A stretch of DNA of 64,000 nucleotides, taken from positions 1 to 64,000 of the forward strand of contig CAJTQP010000004.1 of the NCBI GenBank assembly GCA_910578575.1. Direction: 5' to 3'. Positions 1 through 7,965 of the stretch are shown one piece after another. A program made the position numbers and the translations under genes. Positions within the stretch are counted from its first letter, which is position 1. Each line of letters starts with the position of its first letter. The notes under the pieces are model-generated. The model was not told the DNA's origin, ran no database searches, and saw only the letters and a program-made list of their open reading frames with translations. Source of the stretch: an uncultured Oscillospiraceae bacterium. GTDB taxonomy: Bacteria > Bacillota > Clostridia > Oscillospirales > Oscillospiraceae.

Positions 1-2
1 CC

Positions 3-1247
3 GCCGGGACCTACTACGTCTGCCTGAAAGCCACCGACACCCATGAGGCAGGCAGCGCGGCCACCGTCACCGTCCCGGCCTACCAGGCCCCCACGGACCC
101 CGGCACCAAGCCCGACCCCGGCAACAACCCGGATAAGCCCAACAACAACAAGCCCGGCACCTCCACCGGGGGCAACACCTCCACCAGCCGGCCCGTCACC
201 AAACCCGACGGCACCACCGTGACCACCACCACCGACAAGACCACAGGTACCGTCACCGTCACCACCAAGCGCCCCGACGGCTCCCAGCGAGTGGAGGAGA
301 CCCGGAAGGACGGCACCGTGGTCACCACGGAGAAGTCCGCCAACGGCTCCACCACCCAGACCATCAGCTTCACCGATGGCTCCAGCGACACCAACATCAA
401 CCAGGCAGGCGGCCTCACCGCCAGCCTCTCTGTGGACGCCAACGGCAAGGCCACCGGAGAGGTCCGCCTCCCCGCCCAGCTCAGCGGCGGCGGTCAGAGC
501 GTCTCCCTGCCCATCCCCGCCGTTCAGGTGGCCTACAACGGCCAAAACGCCTCCTCCCTCACCCTGTACACCGGCCGCAGCTACCCGGTGACAGTGGCCA
601 TCCCCACCCAGACCACCAGCCCCGGCACCGTGGCGGTGCTGGTGAAGGGCAACGGCCAGGAGGAAGTGGTCAAGACCTGCGTGATCCAAAACGGCAGTCT
701 GGTGGTGGACGTCCCCGACGGGGCCTGCGTGAAGATCCTGGACAACGGCAAGAGCTTTGCCGACACCAACCAGCACTGGGCCAGGGATGCCATCGCCTTC
801 ACCTCTGCCCGTGACCTCTTCTCCGGCACCTCTGCCACCAACTTTACCCCCGACGGCCCCATGGGCCGGGATATGCTCATGACCGTCCTGGCCCGCTTCG
901 ACGGGGTGGACACCTCCGGCGGCAGCACCTGGAGCGAAAAGGGCATGGCCTGGGCGGTGGCCAACGGTATCAGCGACGGCTCCGACCCCACCGGCCGCAT
1001 CTCCCGTGAGCAGCTGGTGACCATGCTCTACCGCTACGCCGGCAGCCCCAGCGTGAACAGCAGCCAGTCCCTGCCCTTCCAGGACGCCGGCGCCGTCAGC
1101 GGCTATGCTCAGAACGCGGTGCGTTGGGCGGTGTCCCAGGGCATCCTCAACGGCTACAACGACGGCAGCCTCAACCCCGGCGGCGACACCACCCGCGCCC
1201 AAGCGGCCACCATCTTCATGCAATACGCCCAGTACCTGGCCCGCTGA
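3..1247 (+). CDS. S-layer homology (SLH) domain surface protein, 5' end outside window
   Basis: The frame is open from the left edge, so at least 414 residues are present and the start and signal peptide are missing. The visible part begins with the end of a beta-sandwich-like region, then a Pro/Asn/Gly/Thr-rich linker (about residues 30-60), a Thr-rich segment with repeated KRPDG/TRKDGT strands, and a middle domain of unknown type. The last ~170 residues hold three SLH modules, recognisable by FADTNQHWA, WSEKGMAWAVANGI and FQDAGAVSGYAQNAVRWAV. SLH modules bind pyruvylated secondary cell-wall polymer, so the protein is probably attached to the cell surface by its C-terminus. The function of the upstream part is unknown. 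Confidence 0.9.
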   Translation, partial: AGTYYVCLKATDTHEAGSAATVTVPAYQAPTDPGTKPDPGNNPDKPNNNKPGTSTGGNTSTSRPVTKPDGTTVTTTTDKTTGTVTVTTKRPDGSQRVEETRKDGTVVTTEKSANGSTTQTISFTDGSSDTNINQAGGLTASLSVDANGKATGEVRLPAQLSGGGQSVSLPIPAVQVAYNGQNASSLTLYTGRSYPVTVAIPTQTTSPGTVAVLVKGNGQEEVVKTCVIQNGSLVVDVPDGACVKILDNGKSFADTNQHWARDAIAFTSARDLFSGTSATNFTPDGPMGRDMLMTVLARFDGVDTSGGSTWSEKGMAWAVANGISDGSDPTGRISREQLVTMLYRYAGSPSVNSSQSLPFQDAGAVSGYAQNAVRWAVSQGILNGYNDGSLNPGGDTTRAQAATIFMQYAQYLAR

Positions 1248-1286
1248 CCCCAAGATAAACAAGATAAAAACCTGGAGGTAACCCCC

Positions 1287-1889
1287 ATGGAGCGATTTTT
1301 GCAACCCTCATACTATGTAGACCTCCAGGCGGAGAACATCCAAGCCACCGCGAGGGCCCTCTTCGCCCCGGACATGACCCCAGTGGAAAAGGCCCGCACC
1401 GCCTACCACTTTGTCCGGGATGAGATGCTTCACTCCTTCGACTGCCACGCCCAGGTGGTCACCGTCCGGGCCTCGGAGGTCCTCCACCACCGCACGGGGA
1501 TCTGTCACGCCAAAGCCAACCTTCTGGCGGCCCTGCTGCGCATCCAGGGCATCCCCACAGGCTTCTCCTTCCAGCGCATCACCTATGCCGCCCAGGACGA
1601 ATCCATGGGCTATTGCACCCACGCCTTCAACGCCGTGTACCTGGGGGGCCATTGGGTGAAGCTGGACGCGCGGGGGAACAAACCAGGCATCGACGCCCAG
1701 TTCTCCCTGGGCGACCCCATCCTGGCCTATCCCCCCCGGCCCCAGTTTGAAGAGTTCCTCTATAAGGGCATCTATTCCCACCCCCAGCCGGTGACCATGC
1801 GCAAATTGGAAAATTCCCAGCACCCCAAGGAGCTCTACTACGGCTTCCCCGACGAGCTCATAGAGCTGCCGGACATCCCCGAAGTCTAA
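1287..1889 (+). CDS. transglutaminase-like domain protein
   Basis: A 200-residue protein with a transglutaminase/protease-like catalytic triad: Cys73 in GICHAKANLL, His112 in CTHAFNAVYL and Asp127 in WVKLDARG. The spacing and surrounding residues match bacterial transglutaminase-core proteins, which act as cysteine proteases, peptidases or cross-linking enzymes; the substrate cannot be told. No signal peptide or membrane segment is seen, so it is probably cytoplasmic. The ATG follows CTGGAGGTAA at a normal distance. It lies 39 bases after the SLH gene with no clear terminator between, so the two could be co-transcribed, but no functional link is evident. Confidence 0.85.
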   Translation: MERFLQPSYYVDLQAENIQATARALFAPDMTPVEKARTAYHFVRDEMLHSFDCHAQVVTVRASEVLHHRTGICHAKANLLAALLRIQGIPTGFSFQRITYAAQDESMGYCTHAFNAVYLGGHWVKLDARGNKPGIDAQFSLGDPILAYPPRPQFEEFLYKGIYSHPQPVTMRKLENSQHPKELYYGFPDELIELPDIPEV

Positions 1890-1905
1890 AACCCAGAAAT
1901 CCCCC

Positions 1906-1933
1906 TTGCCAAGAGGCGAAAATCTGCTATAAT
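1906..1933 (+). promoter_or_regulatory. sigma-A type promoter of the SprA-like gene
   Basis: TTGCCA (1906-1911) and TATAAT (1928-1933) are separated by 16 bases, with a TG extended -10 dinucleotide at 1925-1926. It sits just downstream of the transglutaminase stop codon and about 40 bases before the next start. Confidence 0.7.
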
Positions 1934-1974
1934 AGACAATAGATAGAAATCCTTTCTTCTTGGAGGTGACAGAT

Positions 1975-2772
1975 ATGATCAGCGGGATCAGCAGCATCGG
2001 CAGCGTTGCCTATCATCCCTACTTCAACCAGCCCCAGGGCATGGAGCGTGTTGCCGCGGCCCAAAATGCCCGGCAAACAGCCTCTGTCATGACCGCCCAC
2101 AAAGCGGCCCAGCCGGAGGTCCCCGTCCAGCCGGTCAACGCGGTGAAGGCGGTGAACGCCAACGCCACAGACGCCATCAGTTGGGCCCAGCGCCAGGGGG
2201 CCGACCCTGTGGAGATGGCTGTGCGCATGCGCATCCAGTATCCCGGCGACGCCCAACAGGCCGCCAACGCCGGCCAGGCCTCCACCCTGGGAGCCGCCGC
2301 GCAGCAGGGCGCGAAGACAGAGTATCCCACCCTTCCCGGACAAGAGCCGGAGGAGGCCGCAGCCATCCCCGGCCTGAAGACAGAAGAGGCCAAAACGGCC
2401 CAAGAGGTGGCCCAGGAGGGGGAGTGCCAGACCTGTAAGGAGCGCAAATACCAGGACGGCTCCGACGACCCAGGGGTCTCCTTCAAGACCCCCACCAACG
2501 TGGACCCCTCCCAGGCAGCATCCGCCGTCCGGGGCCATGAGATGGAGCACGTGACCCGTGAGCAGGCCAAGGCCCAGCAGGAGGATCGGAAGGTGGTCAG
2601 CCAGAGCGTGACCTACCACACCGGCATCTGCCCGGAGTGCGGGGACGTCTACGTCTCCGGCGGCACCACCCGCACCGTGACCAAAGCCAACCCGGAAGCT
2701 GAGCAGCAGCAAGCCCAGCAACAACCCCAATCCCAAAACCAAGCCCGCGTCCCCTTCTCGGCGGTGGCGTGA
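1975..2772 (+). CDS. SprA-family putative metallopeptidase (HExxH)
   Basis: 265 residues. The C-terminal part resembles SprA-related proteins, a family annotated as putative metalloproteases: HEMEH at residues 188-192 forms an HExxH zinc motif, followed by a Gln/Glu/Lys-rich helix and the segment VVSQSVTYHTGICPECGDVY. Two CxxC pairs (Cys151/154 and Cys219/222) may form a zinc ribbon. The N-terminal ~145 residues are Ala/Gln-rich and low complexity, and the C-terminus is Gln-rich. An upstream in-frame TTG at 1960 overlaps the TTGGAGGTG ribosome site and is unlikely to start translation; the ATG at 1975 is well placed. Proteolytic activity is inferred from family only. Confidence 0.75.
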   Translation: MISGISSIGSVAYHPYFNQPQGMERVAAAQNARQTASVMTAHKAAQPEVPVQPVNAVKAVNANATDAISWAQRQGADPVEMAVRMRIQYPGDAQQAANAGQASTLGAAAQQGAKTEYPTLPGQEPEEAAAIPGLKTEEAKTAQEVAQEGECQTCKERKYQDGSDDPGVSFKTPTNVDPSQAASAVRGHEMEHVTREQAKAQQEDRKVVSQSVTYHTGICPECGDVYVSGGTTRTVTKANPEAEQQQAQQQPQSQNQARVPFSAVA

Positions 2773-2814
2773 GGGCAGCACAGTTTCATGCAGCAATATG
2801 ACAAAAACTTCTGA

Positions 2815-2843
2815 TTGACAGAAGAGGGCATTTTGCATATAAT
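2815..2843 (+). promoter_or_regulatory. consensus sigma-A promoter of the type III antitoxin RNA
   Basis: A perfect TTGACA (2815-2820) lies exactly 17 bases upstream of a perfect TATAAT (2838-2843). Transcription would start near 2850, directly before the two RNA repeats. A promoter this strong is expected for an antitoxin RNA that must be made in excess over the toxin. Confidence 0.9.
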
Positions 2844-2853
2844 AACGGTGAGA

Positions 2854-2951
2854 GGTTTGTCGGAGTTCTCTGGCCAATAAAAAACCGAAGAAATTGTGTG
2901 GGGGTTTGTCGGATGCACCCGGCGAATAAAAAACCGAAGAACTTTTGATAA
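2854..2951 (+). ncRNA. type III antitoxin RNA: two 49-nt tandem repeats
   Basis: Two direct repeats with a period of exactly 49 bases start at 2854 and 2903. Each begins with the identical 11-mer GGTTTGTCGGA and ends with the identical 17-mer AATAAAAAACCGAAGAA; about 11 central bases differ, and the 3' spacer differs. TCGG and CCGA in each unit can pair. Tandem repeats between a strong promoter and a terminator just upstream of a ToxN-superfamily toxin gene are the defining layout of type III antitoxin RNAs, which the toxin cuts into single repeats that then bind and inhibit it. Two repeats is at the low end for these systems. Confidence 0.8.
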
Positions 2952-2980
2952 GGGAGAACGAACGTTCTCCCTTATTTCTT
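2949..2980 (+). terminator. attenuating terminator between antitoxin RNA and toxin gene
   Basis: An 11-bp stem (AAGGGAGAAC paired with GTTCTCCCTT, plus a flanking T-A pair) encloses a GAAC loop and is followed by ATTTCTT. In type III loci this terminator stops most transcripts after the repeats and lets a minority read into the toxin gene. The T-tract is imperfect, which fits partial read-through. Confidence 0.85.
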
Positions 2981-2998
2981 GTAAAAGGTAGATAAGAT

Positions 2999-3478
2999 AT
3001 GATAAACCACAACTGTTGTTACATAAAAGAACAATTCTTTCTTGACCATCCTGATTATCAAAAAATGCTTGATCCAGGGAACACCTCGAAACAGTCCAGA
3101 AGAACGCATGTTTGTGTGCAGGTTACTGTTGATTCAAACAGCTTCTATATCCCGCTTCGCAATCACCTTGGGGACGCGGTACGAAAATTCGGACGGATCG
3201 GTCATTCTGTTCCCTCCCAGTCCCGCCCCAATGCGGGATTGGATTTTCGCTATACAGTGATTATAAATGACCGTCAGTATATCGAGCCGCACACCACACA
3301 GAAGTTGCCAAATTCTCAATATAGGATTCTCACAACTGCGTATGAAGAGATCAAACAACAGTTTCTTGTCTACCTAAACGGCTACAAAAGAGCCGCATCC
3401 AAAGGGCGTATTGCCAGGGAGCCGTTGTATCGGGAATCCTGCCTAATCAATTTTCACAAAGAACTGGGTCTACAATAA
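2999..3478 (+). CDS. type III toxin, TenpN/ToxN-like endoribonuclease
   Basis: 159 residues. The sequence matches the ToxN/AbiQ superfamily by pattern, closest in my reading to the TenpN branch: an N-terminal strand region, YIPLRN (residues 50-55), GLDFRY (80-85), YIEP, and a C-terminal helix ending NFHKELGL (151-158). Members are ribonucleases that cut mRNA and their own antitoxin RNA, and several protect against phage. The ATG follows AAAAGGTAG and lies 25 bases beyond the attenuator. The gene is visibly richer in A and T than its neighbours, suggesting horizontal gain. The locus layout is strong independent support. Assignment to TenpN rather than CptN or ToxN is less certain than membership of the superfamily. 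Confidence 0.8.
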   Translation: MINHNCCYIKEQFFLDHPDYQKMLDPGNTSKQSRRTHVCVQVTVDSNSFYIPLRNHLGDAVRKFGRIGHSVPSQSRPNAGLDFRYTVIINDRQYIEPHTTQKLPNSQYRILTTAYEEIKQQFLVYLNGYKRAASKGRIAREPLYRESCLINFHKELGLQ

Positions 3479-3489
3479 CGACAATGGCT

Positions 3490-3536
3490 TTGCGGGGTAC
3501 AGGTCAAACCACCTGTACCCCGCAAGGTCTTTTTTG
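3490..3536 (+). terminator. terminator of the type III toxin-antitoxin locus
   Basis: A perfect 15-bp stem (TTGCGGGGTACAGGT with ACCTGTACCCCGCAA, loop CAAACC) is followed by GGTCTTTTTT. It closes the toxin transcript and may also serve the convergent ECF transporter gene. Confidence 0.9.
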
Positions 3537-3547
3537 CTTATGGGTGC

Positions 3548-4096
3548 TCAAGCCCTTTTCAAAATCGTATGCTCCGTCGCGATACGCAACGGCTCAATGA
3601 TCACCAGCGTAATCACCGCCGCCACGCCGATCTGCACCAAGTTCCCAGGAATGGAGGCCACGGGGGCGATCCAGTTCCCCATGATGAACCCCTCCGCGAT
3701 GTAATACCCCACGATTTTCACCACGCAGGCCACCACCATAGCCAGGATATAGCGGGGGAAGCTCTTTTTCTTCTCGGTGATCCAGCCCATCAGGAAGCCC
3801 ATGAGGCCCACCACCACCAGGGTAAAGGGAGCCCAAGGGGTCCAGCCGGACACCACGTCGAAAATAGCCATCCCCACGCCCCCGGCGATCATCCCTGTGC
3901 GCTTGCCAAAGAGGATGGCCGCCACAAAGAGGGGCACGTTGCCCAGGTGGATCAGCCCGCCGTTGGCGGCAATGGGCAGGCGGATGTTCACCACGGCGGT
4001 AAAGACATACACCAGCACGATACACATGGCGGTGAGGGTCAGCTCCATCACGTTGCTTACGCTGTTGGGCCGGACGGCATCGGTTTTTGCAGACAT
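3548..4096 (-). CDS. ECF transporter S component (substrate-binding membrane subunit)
   Basis: A 182-residue polytopic membrane protein with about six hydrophobic segments. The region GGLIHLGNVPLFVAAILFGKRTGM, followed by GGVGMAIFDVVSG and WAPFTLVVVGLMGFLMGWI, is typical of ECF S components, which capture a vitamin or other micronutrient and pair with a shared EcfT/EcfA energising module. That module is not in this window, so this is probably a group II solitary S component. The substrate is not evident. An in-frame GTG at 4105 lies too close to the AAGGAG site; the ATG at 4096 has correct spacing. The 5' leader holds a GC-rich hairpin but no riboswitch I can name. Confidence 0.85.
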   Translation of the reverse strand: MSAKTDAVRPNSVSNVMELTLTAMCIVLVYVFTAVVNIRLPIAANGGLIHLGNVPLFVAAILFGKRTGMIAGGVGMAIFDVVSGWTPWAPFTLVVVGLMGFLMGWITEKKKSFPRYILAMVVACVVKIVGYYIAEGFIMGNWIAPVASIPGNLVQIGVAAVITLVIIEPLRIATEHTILKRA

Positions 4097-4125
4097 ATCA
4101 AACACACTCCTTGTTTTTCCAACTT

Positions 4126-4151
4126 GCGCAGGGTTCCGAGCTGCCCCGCGC
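4126..4151 (-). promoter_or_regulatory. hairpin in the ECF gene leader
   Basis: An 8-bp inverted repeat (GCGCAGGG and CCCCGCGC on the plus strand, one G-U pair in RNA) lies 30 bases upstream of the ECF start codon. It could influence expression, but it matches no riboswitch consensus that I recognise. Confidence 0.3.
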
Positions 4152-4215
4152 CTTCACTGCTGTCAGCTTACCACAATACTGGCCTCATCAAAAGCATCAA
4201 AACAAAAGAATTTTA

Positions 4216-4288
4216 CAGGCCAGATGTCTTCAAGTCCCAGGCCAGATCCCACCGACATCTTGCCATCTGGCCTGCATTCTGGTATGCT
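4216..4288 (+). promoter_or_regulatory. promoter and repeated GGCCAGAT operator upstream of the decarboxylase
   Basis: TTGCCA (4260-4265) and TATGCT (4283-4288) with 17-base spacing form a promoter for the decarboxylase. The 8-mer GGCCAGAT occurs directly at 4218-4225 and 4240-4247, and inverted at 4266-4273 between the -35 and -10 boxes. The outer copies extend to an 11-base inverted repeat CAGGCCAGATG / CATCTGGCCTG. The arrangement suggests a repressor or activator site; no candidate regulator gene lies next to it. Confidence 0.5.
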
Positions 4289-4315
4289 AAGGACAAAAAA
4301 CAGGAGGAATGGACG

Positions 4316-5731
4316 ATGAACGAGACAGACGGACGCTCCCTCCTGGAGCGTTTAACGGCCCACCGGGATCAGGGCTATCTCTCCCTGCACATGCCGGGTC
4401 ACAAGGAGAACACGGCCCTGGCCCCCTATTTGCAGACCCTGGGGGCGGGGCTGGACATCACGGAGCTGCCAGACTTTGACGACCTCCACACCCCGGTGGG
4501 GATCTTAAAGGAGAGCATGGCCCGTGCCGCAACGCTGTTCGGGGCCCGGCGGAGCTTTTACCAGGTAAACGGCTCCACCGGGGCCCTTTTGGCCGCCATC
4601 CGGGGGGCCACCCGGCGGGGAGACAAAATCCTAATGGCCCGGCACTGCCACAAGGCCATTTACCACGCCGTGGAGCTCTGCGGCCTGGAGCCGGTGTACC
4701 TGCTGCCCCCGGTGGCGGAGGGCCTCTCTGGCCCCATTTCCCCGGAAATGGTCCAGGCGGCCTTGGCGGCGGAGCCGGAGATCAAGTTGGTGGTGTACCC
4801 CAGTCCCACCTATGACGGGGTCCTCAGTGACACGGCGGGGATCTGTGCCGTGGCCCACGAAGCTGGTGTCCCAGTGCTGGTGGACGAGGCCCACGGGGCC
4901 CATCTGGGCCTATGGGAGGGGTTTCCCAAAAACGCCATGCAGCAGGGGGCAGACCTAGCCGTGTCCAGCCTCCACAAGCTCCTGCCCAGCCTCACCCAGA
5001 CGGCCATCCTCCACGTAGGCGGCGGTCTGGTGCCCCTGCCGGAGGTGGAGCGCCAAACGGGGATTTTCCAGAGCAGCAGCCCCTCCTACTTGCTCCTGGC
5101 CTCTATCGACGGCTGTGTCCGCTTTTTGGAGACGGAGGGCCCCGCCGCCTTTGCCGCCTGGGACCGCCGTTTGAAAGAGGTACGGGAAAAACTGCAACCC
5201 CTCCAACACCTGCGTCTGGTGGAAGGCCCCTACCCCATGGACCCCGCCAAGCTGGTCATCTCCACCCGCCACAGCGCCCTGAACGGCGTGGAGCTGAAAC
5301 GGCGCCTGCGGGAGGAATACAAGATCGAGCTGGAAATGGCCCTGGACCACTACGCCGTGGCCATGACCGGCCTGGGCTCCGACGACGCCATGCCGGAACG
5401 GCTCTCCCAAGCCCTCCTGGCCCTGGACACCGCCGCCGGCCCCGCCCTAGAGGAGCCCCCAGAGGCGGAGGCCCTGCCTCCCCTCCCGCCCCAGCGGATG
5501 CGTCTGGAGGACGCCGCCCGGCAAGGCGGAGGCTTCACCTTCCTCTACGACGGCATGGGGAAGGTTTCCGGGGAGTATATCTGGGCCTATCCCCCCGGCA
5601 TCCCCTTGATCACGCCGGGGGAGGAGATCACCGTAGAGGTGGTGGAGACCGTAGAGCGCCTGTACCGGGCGGGGGTGAAGCTGGTGGGTACACGGGGGAA
5701 GCCGCCGTTTACGACGGTGGTGGTGGAGTGA
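4316..5731 (+). CDS. Orn/Lys/Arg decarboxylase family, PLP-dependent
   Basis: 471 residues, the short form common in Gram-positive bacteria, with a fold I major domain and the C-terminal domain of the Orn/Lys/Arg decarboxylase family. Diagnostic features are HMPGHK (25-30), DITELPDFDDLH (47-58), the PLP pocket DEAHGAH (190-196) and the Schiff-base lysine K221 in SSLHKLLPSLTQ. These enzymes decarboxylate arginine, lysine or ornithine to agmatine, cadaverine or putrescine; the substrate cannot be set from sequence alone. The ATG follows CAGGAGGA at normal spacing. The frame is open far upstream, but that part overlaps the ECF gene and is not coding. Confidence 0.9.
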   Translation: MNETDGRSLLERLTAHRDQGYLSLHMPGHKENTALAPYLQTLGAGLDITELPDFDDLHTPVGILKESMARAATLFGARRSFYQVNGSTGALLAAIRGATRRGDKILMARHCHKAIYHAVELCGLEPVYLLPPVAEGLSGPISPEMVQAALAAEPEIKLVVYPSPTYDGVLSDTAGICAVAHEAGVPVLVDEAHGAHLGLWEGFPKNAMQQGADLAVSSLHKLLPSLTQTAILHVGGGLVPLPEVERQTGIFQSSSPSYLLLASIDGCVRFLETEGPAAFAAWDRRLKEVREKLQPLQHLRLVEGPYPMDPAKLVISTRHSALNGVELKRRLREEYKIELEMALDHYAVAMTGLGSDDAMPERLSQALLALDTAAGPALEEPPEAEALPPLPPQRMRLEDAARQGGGFTFLYDGMGKVSGEYIWAYPPGIPLITPGEEITVEVVETVERLYRAGVKLVGTRGKPPFTTVVVE

Positions 5732-5806
5732 GGGGTCCCTTTCACGGCTAAGCCGGGGCACCGGCCGGTAAACTGTATCTGTCAAGTAAAGGAAAATAAA
5801 TCAATC

Positions 5807-5855
5807 AAAAAGTCCCTGAAACGGCGGGACCTCCACCGTTTCAGGGACTTTTTAC
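5807..5855. terminator. bidirectional terminator between decarboxylase and V-ATPase operon
   Basis: A perfect 14-bp stem (5811-5824 with 5836-5849) is flanked by an A-run on the left and a T-run on the right, so it can end both the decarboxylase transcript and the convergent V-ATPase operon. Confidence 0.9.
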
Positions 5856-5871
5856 ATTCTTTCCCAGCGCC

Positions 5872-6579
5872 TCACACCTGCCCCGGCGCCTCCCCACCAA
5901 AGCTCTCCACCGCTCTGGCGTCCGCCGCCCGTTTCTCCCGGATGGCCTCCTCCAGCAGCATATCCTTCACCTTCATCAAGCGGATGGTGGCGGCCCGCTC
6001 GTTCTCCTCCAGCTTCATGGTGATATACTGGATGGCCTCCTCCATCTGGGGGATCTTGACATACTCCAGGGCATTTACCCGGCGGCGGGTCTTTTGGATC
6101 TCCTCAGACAGGAGCTGGGCCGTCTTTTCCATCTGGGCCAGCTTTAACATATCCTGGAACACCCTGGCCAGGGCGTCCACAGCGGTGTCCAGCTCCCCGG
6201 AGGTGGCGGCAAAGCCGTAGGGGTAGATCTCCCCAGGGTCGTCGTTGCGGGTGTGGAACTGGTAGGTGGGCACGTTTACGGACATGATGTTCTCCACCCC
6301 CATCTCCAGCTCCACCGCCTGTTTGGGGTAGAGCAGAGCCTGTTCCATGGCCTCGGAGGACATGAGGGCGGCGGCTACGGTGAAGGCGCCGTGGGCCTCC
6401 ATCAGCCCCGCCTCCACCTTGGCCCGGAGGGCGCGGTTTTCCCGCACGGTGTCCATAAACTGTTTCATCAGCTCATCCCGCTTGTCCTTTAGGAGCTTAT
6501 GCCCCCGGACAGAGGTGCGCAGCCGGTGTTTCAGCCGGGTGAGCTCCTGGCGGGTGGGGTTGACTTGGATTCCAGGCAT
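5872..6579 (-). CDS. ntpD: V-type ATP synthase subunit D (central stalk)
   Basis: 235 residues. Subunit D forms the long coiled-coil rotor shaft that turns inside the A3B3 head. The N-terminal start MPGIQVNPTRQELTRLKHRL, the long helices, and the C-terminal segment with KTRRRVNALEYVKIPQMEEAIQYI are characteristic. It is the last gene of the operon; its ATG lies three bases after the subunit B stop codon, and the AAAGGAGG site is embedded in the final codons of subunit B. The last ~20 residues (RAADARAVESFGGEAPGQV) are a variable tail. Confidence 0.95.
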   Translation of the reverse strand: MPGIQVNPTRQELTRLKHRLRTSVRGHKLLKDKRDELMKQFMDTVRENRALRAKVEAGLMEAHGAFTVAAALMSSEAMEQALLYPKQAVELEMGVENIMSVNVPTYQFHTRNDDPGEIYPYGFAATSGELDTAVDALARVFQDMLKLAQMEKTAQLLSEEIQKTRRRVNALEYVKIPQMEEAIQYITMKLEENERAATIRLMKVKDMLLEEAIREKRAADARAVESFGGEAPGQV

Positions 6580-6582
6580 CCC

Positions 6583-7965
6583 TTACCCCTCCTTTTTCGG
6601 GAGGTATGTTTCAATGTGCTCCGGCTTGATGCGCTTGAGCTCGCTGCGGGGCAGGATGGACAACAACTCCCAACCCAGGTCCAAGGTCTCCTGGATGGAG
6701 CGGTTCTCGTCGGGCCCCTGGGTGACGTAGCGGCGTTCAAACTCGTCGGCAAACTGGGCGTAGAGCAGATCCGTGGGGCTCAGGGCCGCCTCCCCCAGGA
6801 TGGACATGAGCTCCTTGTTCTCCTTGCCGGTGGAGTAGGCGGCGAAGAGCTGGTTCATGGTCCCGGCGTGGTCCTCCCGCGTCTTGCCGGGGCCCACCCC
6901 CTTGTCCTTCAGCCGGGACAGGGAGGGCATCACGTCCACCGGAGGAATAGCCCCCTTCCGGTACAGCTCCCGCGAGAGGATGATCTGCCCCTCGGTGATA
7001 TACCCCGTCAGGTCGGGGATGGGGTGGGTCTTGTCGTCCTCCGGCATGGTGAGGATGGGGATCATGGTGATGGACCCCTTCTTCCCCATCTGCCGCCCGG
7101 CCCGCTCGTACATGGTAGCCAGGTCGGTGTACAGATAGCCGGGATACCCCCGGCGACCGGGGACCTCCTTCTTGGCGGCGGAGACCTCCCGGAGGGCTTC
7201 CGCGTAGTTGGTGATATCCGTCAAAATCACCAGCACGTGCATATCCTGCTCAAAGGCCAGATACTCCGCGGCGGTGAGAGCCATCCGGGGGGTGGCGATG
7301 CGCTCCACGGCGGGGTCGTTGGCCAGGTTGGTGAAGAGCACCGTGCGGTCGATGGCCCCGGTGCGGCGGAACTCCTGGACGAAGAAGTCCGCCTCCTCAA
7401 AGGTGATGCCGATGGCGGCAAAGACCACGGCGAAGTTGACCCCCTCATCCCCCAGGACCTTGGCCTGGCGGGCGATCTGGGCAGCCAAATTGTTGTGGGG
7501 CAGACCGGAGCCGGAGAAGATAGGCAACTTCTGTCCCCGGACCAGGGTGTTCAGCCCGTCGATGGTGGACACCCCCGTCTGAATGAACTCGTTGGGGTAG
7601 TCCCGCGCCGCCGGGTTCATGGGCAGGCCGTTGATGTCCCGGTAGGCGTCGGCCAAAATCTCCGGCCCCCCGTCGATGGGACGGCCCATGCCGTTAAACA
7701 CCCGCCCCAGCATGTCAATGGACACCCCCAACTCCAGGGGATGGCCCAAAAAGCGGATCTTGGACGCCGCCAGGTTGATCCCGGCGGAGGCCTCGAAAAG
7801 CTGCACCACGGCGTTGTCCCCGTTGACCTCCAGGACCTTACAGCGGCGGGTGCTGCCGTCGGGCAGCTCGATCTCCGCCAGCTCGTCGAAGGTGACCCCC
7901 TCCACCTGGCGGACCACCATCAGGGGGCCGTTGATCTCTTGTATGGTACGGTATTCCTTTATCAT
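6583..7965 (-). CDS. ntpB: V-type ATP synthase subunit B (non-catalytic)
   Basis: 460 residues, the usual length. It lacks the full Walker A of subunit A, having FSGSGLPHNNLAAQIARQA in that position, which is typical of the regulatory B subunit. Other family motifs include RIFNGMGRPIDGGP-like VFNGMGRPIDGGPEI and ITNYAEALREVSAAKKEVPGRRGYPGYLYTDLATMYERAG. It forms the alternating A3B3 hexamer with subunit A. Start and stop overlap subunit A by ATGA, indicating translational coupling. Confidence 0.96.
   Translation of the reverse strand: MIKEYRTIQEINGPLMVVRQVEGVTFDELAEIELPDGSTRRCKVLEVNGDNAVVQLFEASAGINLAASKIRFLGHPLELGVSIDMLGRVFNGMGRPIDGGPEILADAYRDINGLPMNPAARDYPNEFIQTGVSTIDGLNTLVRGQKLPIFSGSGLPHNNLAAQIARQAKVLGDEGVNFAVVFAAIGITFEEADFFVQEFRRTGAIDRTVLFTNLANDPAVERIATPRMALTAAEYLAFEQDMHVLVILTDITNYAEALREVSAAKKEVPGRRGYPGYLYTDLATMYERAGRQMGKKGSITMIPILTMPEDDKTHPIPDLTGYITEGQIILSRELYRKGAIPPVDVMPSLSRLKDKGVGPGKTREDHAGTMNQLFAAYSTGKENKELMSILGEAALSPTDLLYAQFADEFERRYVTQGPDENRSIQETLDLGWELLSILPRSELKRIKPEHIETYLPKKEG

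Noticed and set aside
2854..2951. CRISPR-like reading of the 49-base repeats
   Set aside because: Only two units, period includes the repeat with no equal spacers, and no cas genes; promoter, terminator and toxin layout fits type III antitoxin RNA.
4105..4215. Riboswitch in the ECF gene leader
   Set aside because: A hairpin is present, but no cobalamin, thiamine, FMN, folate or preQ1 consensus could be matched.
3569..4315. Upstream extension of the decarboxylase frame
   Set aside because: It overlaps the ECF transporter gene in reverse, is His-rich nonsense, and the ATG at 4316 has the proper ribosome site and family start.
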